From contig NZ_JAEMHM010000010.1 in the NCBI RefSeq assembly GCF_016458275.1, forward strand, positions 213,041-277,040: a DNA stretch of 64,000 bases, written 5' to 3'. This DNA is from Geomesophilobacter sediminis. Its GTDB lineage: Bacteria > Desulfobacterota > Desulfuromonadia > Geobacterales > Geobacteraceae. Below are positions 57,086 through 64,000 of this stretch, one piece after another. How positions within the stretch are numbered: position 1 is the stretch's first letter; every line of letters begins with the position of its first letter. The position numbers and the translations under genes were made by a program. The notes beneath the pieces were generated by a model. It was not told where the DNA came from, made no database searches, and worked only from the letters and a program-made list of their open reading frames with translations.

Positions 57086-57409
57086 ATGACGGGACCGAAG
57101 CGGAAACTGCAGGAGCGCCTGCACCTGGCGGGACTGGTGGTGCTGGTGGCCGGAGTGGCGGGAGGGCTGCTCATCTACTTCACCGCGACGGAGGTTCCGG
57201 ATGCGGTCGACCTGGAGGAGTCCAAGGTGTACCTCCGCAACCTGGAGCTCTACGGCGGCAAGGCGAACATCCTCGCCACCGACCTGAGCAACTGGTTTTA
57301 CGGGTTGTGGCAGGGAAAGAGCCTGGGGGTCACCGTTGCCGTTATCGGGACCTTCATCGGGCTGTTGCTCCTTTTCGTGGCCAAGCAGGTAGCGGATGAC
57401 GAGCGGTGA
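57086..57409 (+). CDS. Small two-helix membrane protein
   Basis: 107 aa from the ATG at 57086 (AAGGAG upstream). TM1 at about 13-33, a loop of about 40 residues with KVYLRNLELYGGKANILATD, and TM2 at about 77-99, both ends cytosolic by the charge pattern (basic N-terminus). I do not recognise a family. It stands alone, divergent from the kinase upstream and followed by a REP-like element. Confidence 0.75.
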   Translation: MTGPKRKLQERLHLAGLVVLVAGVAGGLLIYFTATEVPDAVDLEESKVYLRNLELYGGKANILATDLSNWFYGLWQGKSLGVTVAVIGTFIGLLLLFVAKQVADDER

Positions 57410-57433
57410 GTAGGTTGGGACTTCGAGTCTGCG

Positions 57434-57493
57434 GTGGGAGCGCCATTTCTGGCATGAATAACGGACGGTTCGCGCCTGGAGAGGCGCTCCCAC
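57434..57493. repeat. REP-like palindromic repeat, full copy (d)
   Basis: Arms GTGGGAGCGCCATTTCTGGC and CGCCTGGAGAGGCGCTCCCA in inverted orientation, separated by about 19 nt, followed by CCGGGTTTGG. Same family as the copies at 5275, 29894, 44546 and 61170. Confidence 0.75.
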
Positions 57494-57641
57494 CGGGTTT
57501 GGTACCGGCCATACCGGGATTCCCCCATTTCTCTCTGAGCCACCGTCCCTGCTGTCATAATTAATAGCGATTTACTATCAAGGGCGGGGGGTGCTAGACT
57601 GAAAGTAGACGAAGGAAGTCGTCTGACAGAGGAGGTACGCC

Positions 57642-57755
57642 ATGGAATTCTTCATTGCGGTCGGTATCTTCGCTGCGGTCGCATCCGTTGCCCTGCTTAG
57701 CTACCAGGTGTCTCAGTATTATCGAACGCACCGTCGTCAGGATGAGCCGCGTTAG
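57642..57755 (+). CDS. 37-aa single-pass membrane peptide
   Basis: ATG at 57642 preceded by GAGGAGGTACGCC, an optimal ribosome site. It begins MEFFIAVGIFAAVASVALLS, one hydrophobic helix, then a Tyr- and Arg-rich tail ending RRQDEPR. A terminator follows 60 nt downstream. No family recognised; likely an inner-membrane small protein. Confidence 0.6.
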   Translation: MEFFIAVGIFAAVASVALLSYQVSQYYRTHRRQDEPR

Positions 57756-57814
57756 TACTACCACTGCCTTTCTTCACAAAGAGCAGGTCGCGAATCCAAG
57801 CGACCCGCTGCCCA

Positions 57815-57854
57815 AAAACAGCAAGGGCGGCCCAATGGCCGCCCTTGCTGTTTT
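57815..57854. terminator. Bidirectional rho-independent terminator
   Basis: AAAACAGCAAGGGCGGCC and GGCCGCCCTTGCTGTTTT form an 18-bp perfect stem with a 4-nt loop, between the 37-aa peptide gene and the convergent hemE. Confidence 0.92.
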
Positions 57855-57875
57855 CCTATGCTCAGTTTCGAATCG

Positions 57876-58895
57876 CTACTTCTGCGACAGGCGGTGCACG
57901 CACTCGACCATGAAGATCGCGTTCTCGGGGGGGACGGTCGGGAGGATGCCATGCCCCAGGTTGAAGATGAGACCGGGACGGCCGGCGTTCTCGTCGAGGA
58001 CCCGCTTAACCTCGCGCTCGATGATCTCCTTCGGAGCGAAGAGGACGGTCGGGTCGAGGTTCCCCTGGACGGCCATGTCGCCGAGGATGTCACGCGCCTT
58101 GCCGAGGTTGATGTGCCAGTCGAGACCCATGACGTCGCCGCCCGCCTGCTTGACGATCTCGAGCATGGTGCCGGCGCCCTTGACGAAGTGGATGACCGGG
58201 ACGTTGGTACGGTCGAGACCGTTGATGAGGCGCTGGGTGTAGGGGAGGACGTAGCGCTCGTAATCGGCAGGGGAGAGCATCCCGCCCCAAGTGTCGAAGA
58301 TCTGGATCGCCTGGGCACCCGCCTTGATCTGCGCGTTTAGGTACTCCATGTCCATGGTGGTGATCTTTTCCATGAGCGCCGCGTAGACCTCGGGCTCGCC
58401 GTACATCATCTTCTTGAGCGCAGCGAAGTCCTTGGAACCCTTGCCTTCCACCATGTAGCAGGCCAGGGTGAAGGGGGCGCCGCCGAAACCGATCAGGGGG
58501 ACCTTGGTGGCGAGTTCCTTGCGGAGGAGCTTCAGGGTGTCGAGGACGTAGGGGACGTCGGTCTCCATCTTCGGGATCTTGAGCGCCTCGACGTCGGCCA
58601 TGGTGCGGATCGGCTTTTCGAAGACCGGGCCGGGGGTGAAGTCGAGCTTCATGCCCATCGGCTCGATCGGGGTAAGGATGTCGGAGAAGAGGATCGCTGC
58701 GTCGACCTTGAGGATGTCGACCGGCTGGATGGTCACTTCGGCCGCGAGTTCCGGGGTCTTGCAGAGCTCGAGAAAGGTGCACTTGGAACGGACCCGCATG
58801 TAATCGGGGAGATAGCGCCCCGCCTGGCGCATAAGCCAGACCGGCACCGTATCAACCGGCTTTCCCCAACATGCTTCCAGAAAACGTGTATTCAT
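57876..58895 (-). CDS. hemE: Uroporphyrinogen III decarboxylase
   Basis: 339 aa, normal HemE length; ATG after GGAGGG. The N-terminal signature PVWLMRQAGRYLPDYM, the mid-chain FSDILTPIEPMG and GFGGAPFTLACYM, and C-terminal NLGHGILPTVPPEN are all diagnostic. It converts uroporphyrinogen III to coproporphyrinogen III in heme synthesis, in the cytosol. The gene upstream on the same strand is a radical SAM protein related to heme-pathway enzymes. Confidence 0.97.
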   Translation of the reverse strand: MNTRFLEACWGKPVDTVPVWLMRQAGRYLPDYMRVRSKCTFLELCKTPELAAEVTIQPVDILKVDAAILFSDILTPIEPMGMKLDFTPGPVFEKPIRTMADVEALKIPKMETDVPYVLDTLKLLRKELATKVPLIGFGGAPFTLACYMVEGKGSKDFAALKKMMYGEPEVYAALMEKITTMDMEYLNAQIKAGAQAIQIFDTWGGMLSPADYERYVLPYTQRLINGLDRTNVPVIHFVKGAGTMLEIVKQAGGDVMGLDWHINLGKARDILGDMAVQGNLDPTVLFAPKEIIEREVKRVLDENAGRPGLIFNLGHGILPTVPPENAIFMVECVHRLSQK

Positions 58896-58948
58896 CTGAT
58901 TCCCTCCTAATCCTAAACGTAGTGTCCCATCGACATAACAGCAATGAG

Positions 58949-58978
58949 GGGGACTGGCAGCTCAAGGAGCCAGTCCCC
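58949..58978 (-). terminator. Perfect hairpin between the radical SAM gene and hemE
   Basis: GGGGACTGGC and GCCAGTCCCC form a 10-bp stem with a 10-nt loop. On the minus strand the tail (CTCATTG) is a poor T-tract, so it may only partly terminate transcription and let some reach hemE. Confidence 0.5.
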
Positions 58979-59007
58979 TGATAACAATCACCTGCTGACT
59001 TCTTCGG

Positions 59008-60075
59008 CTATTTCTTCTGCAGCTTGAGCGGGATGTAGTTGCAGAACGGTTCCTCTTCCATGTAGTCGCCGTAGACCGCATCGGCACGCGCGCGGCAGCC
59101 GCCGCAGACGTTGAGGTACTCGCACTGGCCGCACTTGCCCTTGTAGCTCTTGAAATCCCGGAGCTTTTGGAAGATCTCCGAGTTCTCCCACAGCTCGCGG
59201 AACGGGGTCTCTTTCACGTTGCCGGCGGTCTTGTGGAAGTAGGAGCAGGGTTTCAGGTTGCCGAAGCAGTCGATCAGGCAGATGGTCTGCGCGGCGATGC
59301 ACCCCTTCCCCCCGCCGGTCGAGAAGGTGAGCGAGCGGCGCTCGAACTTCTCCCCTTCCGCCTTCGCCTTCTGCGGCACGATGCGGTAGTAGTGCGGGGC
59401 GCAGGTCGGACGCATCAGGATCTCGTCTTCCTGCTTCTCCTGGTGGTAGTGCCAGTCCAGGATCTCCTCGTAGTCCTCTTTGGAGATCAGCTCGTTCATG
59501 ATCTCTTCGCCGCGGCCGGTCGGGACGATCATGAACATGTACCAGGCGGTCGCGCCCAGCGACTTGGCGAGCTTGAAGGTGTTGGCGATGTCGGTTTGGT
59601 TGCGCTTGGTGAAGGAGGAGTTGATCAGGAACTTCTGGCCGTGCTTGCGGAACAGCTTGGCGGCGTTCAGGACCCCTTCGAAGGCGCCCGGGCAACTACG
59701 GAAGTCGTCGTGCACCGCGGCGGTGGAGCCGTCCAGGGAAAGCGACACCATCTTGATGTCGGCCTTCTTCATCTTCTCGCAGACCTCGTCGGTCACCAGG
59801 GCACCGTTCGAGGCCATGCACATGCGCAGGCCGAGCGAAGTCCCGTATTCGGCGAGTTCAAAAATGTCCGGGCGCATCAGCGGTTCGCCGCCGGAGAGGA
59901 CGACGACCGGTTTGGAGAAGTCGGCGATTTCCTTGAGGAGGTTCTTCCCTTCCTCGGTGGTGAAATCCCCCTCGGAAGAGGTGAGGTCGGAGGAGCAGCG
60001 GCAGTGGACGCATTTCAGATTGCAGCGCTGGGTGGTTTCCCAGGCAATCCATTTCGGAATAAACTCTTCAGCCAT
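59008..60075 (-). CDS. Radical SAM/SPASM protein, AhbD/NirJ-like
   Basis: 355 aa. The radical SAM cluster motif is C18-x3-C22-x2-C25 (RCNLKCVHC), with GGEPLMRPD for SAM binding. The C-terminal SPASM-type auxiliary cluster has [15 protein letters not shown] and [17 protein letters not shown]. This build matches the heme-biosynthesis radical SAM group (AhbC, AhbD, NirJ), which remove carboxyl-derived side chains from porphyrin precursors. Its location just upstream of hemE fits that. The exact substrate is not certain; other SPASM peptide-modifying enzymes are an alternative, but no precursor peptide gene is seen. Confidence 0.82.
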   Translation of the reverse strand: MAEEFIPKWIAWETTQRCNLKCVHCRCSSDLTSSEGDFTTEEGKNLLKEIADFSKPVVVLSGGEPLMRPDIFELAEYGTSLGLRMCMASNGALVTDEVCEKMKKADIKMVSLSLDGSTAAVHDDFRSCPGAFEGVLNAAKLFRKHGQKFLINSSFTKRNQTDIANTFKLAKSLGATAWYMFMIVPTGRGEEIMNELISKEDYEEILDWHYHQEKQEDEILMRPTCAPHYYRIVPQKAKAEGEKFERRSLTFSTGGGKGCIAAQTICLIDCFGNLKPCSYFHKTAGNVKETPFRELWENSEIFQKLRDFKSYKGKCGQCEYLNVCGGCRARADAVYGDYMEEEPFCNYIPLKLQKK

Positions 60076-60272
60076 GGTGACTCCCTACGTAAGACTTCGA
60101 AACTCACTCCCGGGGAAACGACTGGATCTTGCGGCGCCGTCCGTGTCACAAGCGCCCCGCTGGTTCATGCCCAAGGGGGCGCTAAATGGGCCGCGGTCCG
60201 GGAAACGTCGGAAAAATGTACTATGAAAGGCGTGAGAAACTCAAGAAGAATCGGTTACTGCGACTTTTTCGG

Positions 60273-61028
60273 CTATTCGGACATCTTTCGATCGAAGGTG
60301 AAAACGGCAATGAGGAAGGTGACCGTGGCGCTGACCATGAGGTTCACCAGGTAAAGGGGAGGAATCTTCCCGGTGAGCAGGGCATCGCGCGCCCCCTCGA
60401 ACACCGCCGTGGTCGGCAAGAGCTGGATGAAAGGAAGGATGGCCGCGGGATAGGAGGAGAGGGGAAAGAAGATCCCGGCCATGAAGATGAGGGGCACGAT
60501 GACCACCGACTGCACCCGGCCGATGTTCTCCGGCTTGTCGATGACCGTACCGCAGATGGTGCCCAGGCAGGAGAAGATCATGGAAGACAGGGCGATGCAG
60601 AGGAGATAGGCCGGCAGGTGGGAATAGTCGATCCGGAAGGGGGTGAGGAGAAGGATGACCAGGAAGACGACGGCTCCCTTGATGGCGCCCTGGGAGAAAC
60701 CGGAGAGGATCTTGCCGATCACGATGTCGTAGACGGTGATCGGGGTGACCCGGTATTCCTCGATGGTCCGCTGCACGCGGCGGTGGAACCACATGCTCCA
60801 GGAGCTTTCGTCGAAGGCGGCGTTGACCGCGGTCATGGAGATGAGCCCCGGCGCGATGAAGAGAGGGTAGGGGATGCCGCCGACGTTGTTGATGTACCCC
60901 TTGAGGCCGAAGCCGAAGGCGAGGTAGAGGGTCAGGGGATAGGCGATCACGGCGAGCAGCTCGGAGAAGATGCTCCTTTTCAAGACCAGAAAGTCCCTAC
61001 CCCAGATGGAAAACGCGCCGCGAAACAT
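60273..61028 (-). CDS. ABC-2 type transporter permease
   Basis: 251 aa, six hydrophobic segments, with FRGAFSIWGRDFLVLKR at the N-terminus and RVTPITVYDIVIGKIL after TM2, the pattern of ABC-2 permeases (NodJ/DrrB-like). It would form a dimer and work with the ATPase encoded upstream (61371-62300), although a 311-bp repeat element separates them. The substrate is unknown. Confidence 0.88.
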   Translation of the reverse strand: MFRGAFSIWGRDFLVLKRSIFSELLAVIAYPLTLYLAFGFGLKGYINNVGGIPYPLFIAPGLISMTAVNAAFDESSWSMWFHRRVQRTIEEYRVTPITVYDIVIGKILSGFSQGAIKGAVVFLVILLLTPFRIDYSHLPAYLLCIALSSMIFSCLGTICGTVIDKPENIGRVQSVVIVPLIFMAGIFFPLSSYPAAILPFIQLLPTTAVFEGARDALLTGKIPPLYLVNLMVSATVTFLIAVFTFDRKMSE

Positions 61029-61041
61029 AAGGACCTCGATT

Positions 61042-61352
61042 CAAAGCCCACCGCAGAGGTCGCGGAGGGGCGCAGAGGGTTTTTTCTTCCCGCCTTCATT
61101 CTTGCTCTGCTTCAGCTCTTCCGTAAAGGGCGGTGTCGCGAGCCTTGGCCGCCGGAAGTTGGAACTACTGTGGGAGCGCCTTTGCAGGCGCGAACAAGGT
61201 CGGATCTTCGCGCCAGGAATGGCGCTCCCACCGGGTTGGCAGCCTTGGTCCAATAATTCAGCCTCCAACCTTCGTGTCTGCCATCCCGGATACTCGAAGA
61301 AAAACAGACGGTTTTCCTCTGCGCCCCTCCGCGTCCTCTGCGGTGCGCTTTG
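61042..61352. mobile_element. 311-bp inverted-repeat element (MITE-like)
   Basis: The left arm (61042-61078) and right arm (61316-61352) are 37-nt inverted repeats matching at 35 positions; the right arm begins CCTCTGCGCCCCTCCGCG. A full REP-like copy sits in the centre. There is no open frame of its own. It lies between the ATPase and permease genes of an ABC exporter. I saw no clear target-site duplication, so mobility is an inference. Confidence 0.5.
61170..61231. repeat. REP-like palindromic repeat, full copy (e)
   Basis: Arms GTGGGAGCGCCTTTGCAGGC and CGCCAGGAATGGCGCTCCCA in inverted orientation, followed by CCGGGTTGG. It is nested inside the 37-nt inverted repeats at 61042-61352. Confidence 0.75.
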
Positions 61353-61370
61353 CTTTGGTGCGCTTTAGTT

Positions 61371-62300
61371 TCACGCGTTTCGCACCTTCTTCCCGGTCAG
61401 CGCGATGAAGACGTCCTCCAGCGAGGGCTCCTTGAGCGAGATCCGCTTCAGGTCCGCCCCGGCGATCACGTCCATCAGCGGCTTCAACGATTTCTCCCCG
61501 TTCAGGGTCAGCCGCAAACAGTTCTCGCTCCGCTCGATGGAGGTGATGAACGGCTGCTCCTCCAGGATCTTTTGGTACGCCGCACCGTCGCCGCAAAGCT
61601 CCACCTCGTAGACGTGGGCATGGGAGAGCGCTTCCTTCAAGGCCGCCGCACTCCCGTCGGCCAGGGAGACCCCGTTGTCCATGATGACGATCCGGTCGCA
61701 CAGGGTGTCCGCCTCGTCCATGTAATGGGTGGTGAGAAAGACGGTCATGCTGTGGCGCAGCTGGCGGATGTAATCCCAGAGCGCGCGGCGCGACTGCGGA
61801 TCGAGCCCGGTGGTCGGCTCGTCGAGAAAGAGAACCAGGGGGTTGTGGACCAGGGAACGGGCCACCACCAGGCGGCGCTGCATCCCTCCGGAGAAGGTGT
61901 CGGGAAAATCGTGCTGCCGGGAGGTCAGCCCGGTCATCTCCAAAAGCTCGTCGATGCGGGGGTTGTACCGGGCGGCGGACATGCCGTGGAGTTTGCCGTG
62001 CAGGACCAGGTTTTCCCGCGCGGTGAGGTAGCGGTCCAGGTTGTTTTCCTGGGGGACGACGCCGATTACCTCACGAACCTTCTTGGCGGCGGTGAGGATG
62101 CTGTGCCCTTCCACGACGGCATCGCCGGAGGTCGGGCGCATCAGGGTGGTGAGGATCTTGATCAGGGTGGTCTTGCCGGCCCCGTTGGGACCTAAAAGGC
62201 CGAAGACGGTGCCGCGCTCGACCTCCAGGGAAAAACGGTCTACCGCGGTGAAGGTGCCGTAAACCTTGGTAATTTCGCGGAGCGTAATGGCGCTGGACAT
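61371..62300 (-). CDS. ABC exporter ATP-binding protein
   Basis: 309 aa. Walker A LLGPNGAGKTT, ABC signature DTFSGGMQRRLVVAR, Walker B LFLDEPTTGLD, and His loop TTHYMDEAD. The C-terminal extension (about 220-309) is the type found in DrrA/NodI-like drug or lipooligosaccharide exporters. It energises the permease at 60273-61028. ATG after AAGGAG. Confidence 0.92.
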   Translation of the reverse strand: MSSAITLREITKVYGTFTAVDRFSLEVERGTVFGLLGPNGAGKTTLIKILTTLMRPTSGDAVVEGHSILTAAKKVREVIGVVPQENNLDRYLTARENLVLHGKLHGMSAARYNPRIDELLEMTGLTSRQHDFPDTFSGGMQRRLVVARSLVHNPLVLFLDEPTTGLDPQSRRALWDYIRQLRHSMTVFLTTHYMDEADTLCDRIVIMDNGVSLADGSAAALKEALSHAHVYEVELCGDGAAYQKILEEQPFITSIERSENCLRLTLNGEKSLKPLMDVIAGADLKRISLKEPSLEDVFIALTGKKVRNA

Positions 62301-62337
62301 GGTGGCTCCAAGGAGGTGGGCTGGCGCAGGGACCTAA

Positions 62338-62364
62338 GGGACACCAGGGACACCAGGGACACCA
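62338..62364. repeat. Three tandem 9-bp repeats
   Basis: GGGACACCA is repeated three times without mismatch, directly after the kinase stop region and 38 nt upstream of the ATPase start. It might tune expression by slippage, but there is no direct sign of that. Confidence 0.6.
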
Positions 62365-62401
62365 AAAAAACCTAAGGTCATTAAACGACCAAGCGGGGCG
62401 G

Positions 62402-64000
62402 TTAGTCCAGCGGAAACAGCAGCGAGAAGACGCTGCCCCCCTCGTCGGTCACCCAGACCGCTCCTTCGTGGACGTCCATGATACCGCGGACGATGGAGAG
62501 CCCCAGGCCGCTCCCCTTGGACATGAAGGCGGTGTCGCCGGAACTGTGGTGCCCGATGTCCCCCACCCCGTAGAACTTGTCGAAGATCCGCACCCGCTCC
62601 TCGGGGGGGATGCCGATCCCGGTGTCCTTCACCTGCAGCAGGTAGTACCGTTTGGCGGTCGCGATGCCGTGGGGGAACTCGTGGTAAAAGGGGCGCACCG
62701 TCTCGGTGAAGGGCTTCAGTTCGGCCCGCTTGAGCACCCGCCCGCCCAGGTGCACCTCGCCGCCGTCCGGGGTGAACTTGATCGCGTTCTCCATCAGGTT
62801 TTTCACCGCCAGCATGGCAAAGCTCTCGTCGACCGGCACCTGGGTATCGTCCTGGTCGATGGCGACGGTGATGTGACGCTCGGAAAGGGGGAGATGGAAC
62901 ATGTCGTGGACGTCGCGGCAAAGCCGCATCAGGTTGACCGGCCTTTTCTGGGGGAGGGTCCCCTGGGCCTCGATGCGCGAGATGGAAAGGAGATCCTCCA
63001 CCAGGCGGCGCAGCTGCACGATCCCCTCGTAGACCGACTCGAAGATGTTGCGCTGCTCCGGGGTCATCTGGATGTCGCTGTACTTGAGCAGGAATTCCGC
63101 GCCCCCCATGATGGAGGTGATCGGGGTCTTCAGCTCGTGCGAGGCGATGCCGATGAAGTTGTTCTTCACCGTGTTGAGCCGCCCCAGCTCCTGGTTCGCC
63201 CGCTCCACCCGGTGCAGGTTCGCCTTGAGCTCTTCCTTGCTCCGGTAGAGCTCCTGGGCCTTTTCCTTCATCCGGTCGTAGAGCTGGTAGTTCTCCACCA
63301 AGACGGCAAGCTGGGAGCCGATCGAGGAGAGGAGGAAAATGTCGCGGTCGCTGTAGCGCCATTCCGGTGAGGCGATCGCCACCATCATGGTCCCCATCAC
63401 CTCCTGCCCGATCCGCAAAGGAATCGCGCACCAGCAGTGAAGCCCCATCTCCCGCGCGGCGTCCTGCGCCTTGCCCGGGAACCGGACGTCCGGTCCGTCG
63501 GCCCCGAACGGCTTGCCGGCGGTGGCAAGCTCGCACCACTGGCTCTTTTTGGGAATGTTGGCCAGCGCCTGGTCGAAGGCCCGGGTGGTGCCGAGGCTCG
63601 CCTTGAGCTTGAGCCCGCCGCCCCGGTTCCAGAGATGGATGCAGGAAAAATCGACCTGCAGCATGTTATGGAGCTGGAAGAGAAGATCCCCCATCACCTT
63701 TTCCATCCCCTGGGTGACCTGGAGCCGGAAGGCGACCGCGTAGAGGGTCAAAAGCTCGCGCTCGCTGGCCCGCTTCTCGTCCTCCATCTGCTTGCGCTTG
63801 GTGACGTCCTTGATGATGAAGACGGTGGCGGCTCGCTCGTTGCCGTCCAGGCGCATCGGGTAGCTGGCAACGTTGAACCACCCCTTGAGGCGGGGGAAGG
63901 TGAAGTCTTCTTCTGGCTCGCAGCACTGCTGTCCCATAGACTCTAAAGTAGCGCCAGCTGTGGATTTGGCGTATTTTTGGGTGGTCGAAATAGGTGCTCG
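62402..64000 (-). CDS. PAS-GAF sensor histidine kinase, 5' end outside the window
   Basis: The frame is open to the window edge, so the gene is partial: 532 residues are seen. Upstream of an internal Met at 63937, the reading continues through the core of a PAS domain (WFNVASYPM, then IKDVTKRKQME). A GAF domain follows (about residues 90-240 of the visible part), then a coiled coil, the phosphoacceptor helix IASHELKTPITSIMGG and an HATPase with KDTGIGIPPEERVRIF and [12 protein letters not shown]. Cytosolic in the visible part. It is 101 nt upstream of the ABC exporter, so co-transcription is possible. Confidence 0.9.
   Translation of the reverse strand, partial: RAPISTTQKYAKSTAGATLESMGQQCCEPEEDFTFPRLKGWFNVASYPMRLDGNERAATVFIIKDVTKRKQMEDEKRASERELLTLYAVAFRLQVTQGMEKVMGDLLFQLHNMLQVDFSCIHLWNRGGGLKLKASLGTTRAFDQALANIPKKSQWCELATAGKPFGADGPDVRFPGKAQDAAREMGLHCWCAIPLRIGQEVMGTMMVAIASPEWRYSDRDIFLLSSIGSQLAVLVENYQLYDRMKEKAQELYRSKEELKANLHRVERANQELGRLNTVKNNFIGIASHELKTPITSIMGGAEFLLKYSDIQMTPEQRNIFESVYEGIVQLRRLVEDLLSISRIEAQGTLPQKRPVNLMRLCRDVHDMFHLPLSERHITVAIDQDDTQVPVDESFAMLAVKNLMENAIKFTPDGGEVHLGGRVLKRAELKPFTETVRPFYHEFPHGIATAKRYYLLQVKDTGIGIPPEERVRIFDKFYGVGDIGHHSSGDTAFMSKGSGLGLSIVRGIMDVHEGAVWVTDEGGSVFSLLFPLD

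Noticed and set aside
1..64000. CRISPR arrays, tRNA or rRNA genes, prophage or integrase genes
   Set aside because: No regularly spaced direct repeats, cloverleaf-like sequences, rRNA segments or phage-type genes were noticed in reading the window.

Overview
The window looks like chromosomal DNA of a GC-rich, anaerobic, motile member of the Geobacterales (Geobacter / Geomonas / Citrifermentans type). This is an inference from gene content and style, because the window carries no rRNA. The supporting signs are seven large sensor histidine kinases (several with the IAHQWRQPLN-type phosphoacceptor helix), four chemoreceptors, a sodium-pumping methylmalonyl-CoA decarboxylase cluster, a B12-dependent ribonucleotide reductase, an NfnAB/SudAB-type flavoprotein pair, CoA-disulfide reductase-rhodanese, a small protein resembling the GSU3473 family, and a selenoprotein read through an in-frame UGA.

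Layout. 1-3.6 kb: multi-domain histidine kinase. 3.9-7.6 kb (minus): methylmalonyl-CoA decarboxylase genes in the order mmdA, two small OadG-like pieces flanking a biotin carrier, and the beta subunit. 8-11.2 kb (minus): small protein, YfiR-like protein, TonB-dependent receptor. 11.6-17.2 kb: PAS sensor overlapping cheD, then two divergent chemoreceptors. 17.8-28.2 kb: porin, two tandem small secreted proteins, an OmpR-type two-component pair and a complete RND efflux system; the porin and the small proteins share an unusual promoter box. 28.4-32.8 kb (minus): a Cache sensor, then a compact redox operon (SelW-like selenoprotein, Cys-rich protein, CoA-disulfide reductase with rhodanese, 33-aa membrane peptide) with its own promoter, palindromic operator and terminator. 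33.1-44.4 kb: two kinases and three chemoreceptors. 44.7-47.6 kb: nrdJ, a promoter-driven highly structured RNA of about 345 nt, csbD-like and tusA-like genes. 47.6-56.7 kb: two-CW hybrid kinase, nfnAB-like pair, NtrC-type regulator and its probable kinase, separated by an orphan ISL3-type zinc-ribbon gene. 57-64 kb: small membrane proteins, hemE, an AhbD-like radical SAM protein, an ABC-2 exporter and a kinase cut by the window end.

The main candidates for something undescribed are: (1) the selenoprotein operon at 30.0-32.85 kb, whose promoter spacer is filled by an ATTC-N8-GAAT palindrome and whose first gene would be mis-annotated by any standard caller; (2) the structured RNA at 46.55-46.89 kb, closed by perfect 9-bp and 14-bp stems that could exchange partners; (3) the shared promoter box before the porin and the tandem C-x6-C secreted proteins, next to a two-component system and efflux pump. 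Five copies of a REP-like palindromic repeat and a 311-bp inverted-repeat element are scattered through the intergenic spaces.
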